Below the pieces are notes generated by a model. That model made no database searches. It was not told the DNA's origin and saw only the letters and a list, made by a program, of their open reading frames with translations. Both the position numbers and the translations under genes were made by a program. A DNA stretch of 6,490 bases from Porticoccaceae bacterium (lineage in GTDB: Bacteria > Pseudomonadota > Gammaproteobacteria > Pseudomonadales > Porticoccaceae): contig JALOAH010000152.1 of NCBI GenBank assembly GCA_023228865.1, positions 1 through 6,490 on the forward strand, read 5' to 3'. Of this stretch, positions 5,655-6,490 are shown in pieces (position 1 is the first letter of the stretch; the number at the start of each line of letters is the position of its first letter).

Positions 5655-6416
5655 ACCCCAAAACGCCATCGGCTCATAGTCTGGGTATGGGTAATAGCCA
5701 AGATTTGGTTCAATGCTTGCGCAGCGATTATTGATCCGATCTTCGACTAAACGTCGAACGGATATTGGGTTCCCGCTACATATGTTGTATGTGCCAGTCT
5801 TGCTGCTTACATACAAGTCAAAGAGCTGCTGTGCGACCGCTTCAATCGGCAGATAGTCTCGTAGCTGTTCGCCACCACTCATATTGAAAGTTCGGTCGCC
5901 GTAGTCAATGGCGGTATCTAACTGTGATAGCACTGACTTTGGATTCTGCCCTTTTCCATACATATAAAACAGACGTGCCCATTGAAGACGGAATGGATGC
6001 TCTTTGGACAGGAACTCCAGTTGCTGACGCAGAGTGTCTTTCGCTACTGCGTATGGATTGTTGGGTTGAGGCTTTGCTGTTGAAGCAATGGGACCGCTTT
6101 GAAAACCATACTCAAAGCAAGTGCCAGTGATTAAGACTTGACTAACGCCATTCAATACCAACTCTTTAACAAAGCTGTAGTTAAAAGGCAGGTTGTCTTC
6201 GAAGTGGAAAAGAGAATTATAGTTGGGTAGCCCTTGCCACGCCAAATGAATAAGACCAGCGCCTCGCGCAACTTGTATTTTTTGATGGTCTTTATGAAAA
6301 TCTACGGCAACAAACTGAACGTCTTTATACCAGTCAAACGTTGTTGCTTTTTGTGCGTCTCTTGCTGTAGCTATTACTTGAAAGTTATTATTAAGGAAGG
6401 TCTGAAGAACTCGATT
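5655..6416 (-). pseudogene. NAD-dependent epimerase/dehydratase (SDR family), degraded at both ends
   Basis: The frame encodes about 254 residues of an extended short-chain dehydrogenase of the kind that modifies nucleotide sugars. Visible are a Rossmann part LNNNFQVIATARD, the strand LIHLAWQG, the ITGTCFEYG strand, the catalytic YxxxK as NPYAVAK, a substrate-loop segment ARLFYMYG, RDYLPIEAVAQQL and the late motif YPYPDYEPMAFWG. A typical member is ~290-310 residues and starts with a GxxGxxG NAD motif. Here the frame meets TGA at 6417-6419 before such a motif can be read. A TTG at 6245 is the longest internal start but would delete the NAD-binding part. At the other end the protein runs in frame into methyltransferase-like sequence and then IS66, instead of stopping. 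It was probably cotranscribed with the methyltransferase in an LPS or polysaccharide cluster; now likely non-functional. Confidence 0.7.
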
Positions 6417-6490
6417 TCAAACATCCAAAAATCGACCTCATGACCAAAGTATTCAAAAATGGTTAAAAACTGCTCAAATCATCGCCACTT
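6417..6490 (-). other. Degenerate upstream sequence, probable frameshifted epimerase start
   Basis: No frame here is clean. One has ATG at 6441 reading MRSIFGCLK, out of frame with the epimerase body. The epimerase frame has TGA codons at 6417-6419 and just upstream of GGT CGA TTT. A third frame reads EQFLTIFEYFGHEVDFWMFE without a start of its own. The simplest reading is that MRSIF..GC belongs to the epimerase N-terminus and that one or more deletions removed part of the glycine motif and shifted the frame. The window edge prevents seeing the gene before it. Confidence 0.3.

Overview
The window is a patch of bacterial chromosome dominated by two insertion sequences and the remains of a sugar or polysaccharide gene region. 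A gammaproteobacterial host is my best guess. It rests on a YfeH-type transporter, an IS66 tnpA-tnpB-tnpC trio, an IS3-family orfA/orfB pair, and a DnaA-box pair that resembles the outer boxes of enterobacterial oriC. No genus can be named from this. By eye, the IS66 coding region is more GC-rich than the surrounding chromosomal remnants.

Layout from left to right: (1) the C-terminal ~229 codons of a bile-acid:sodium-symporter-like (SBF-like) membrane protein, reading right and truncated by the window edge, end at 691. (2) A non-coding stretch (692-1059) holds two perfect 9-bp DnaA boxes in convergent orientation, 171 bp apart. (3) An IS3-family element (about 1060-2704, reading left) has orfA, orfB and an A7 slippery run that would fuse them by -1 frameshifting; its terminal repeats are imperfect and there is no target duplication. 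(4) A 232-bp fragment (2705-2936, minus strand) looks like part of a SAM-dependent methyltransferase gene. (5) A complete IS66-family element (2937-5600, reading left) has matching ~26-bp terminal repeats and a perfect 8-bp target duplication, GATAGGAG, on both sides. (6) The other side of the interrupted gene (5601-6416, minus strand) carries the N-terminal part of the methyltransferase-like sequence, continuous in frame with an NAD-dependent epimerase/dehydratase whose N-terminus is broken by stops and a probable frameshift.

Removing the IS66 element and one copy of its duplication gives one open frame on the minus strand, running epimerase, then methyltransferase, and then cut by the IS3 element. 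Such pairs usually act on nucleotide sugars for LPS, O-antigen or capsule. Here the genes have lost the NAD-binding N-terminus at one end and the SAM-binding loop at the other, so neither is likely to work. The IS3 element sits at the boundary between this decayed cluster and the DnaA-box/symporter side, and lacks a target duplication. I infer that an IS-associated deletion or rearrangement joined two unrelated regions.

The only genes that look fully functional are those of the two transposable elements. The least explained sequence is the 692-1059 stretch with its oriC-like DnaA-box geometry. I did not find a convincing new defence, RNA or CRISPR-type system.
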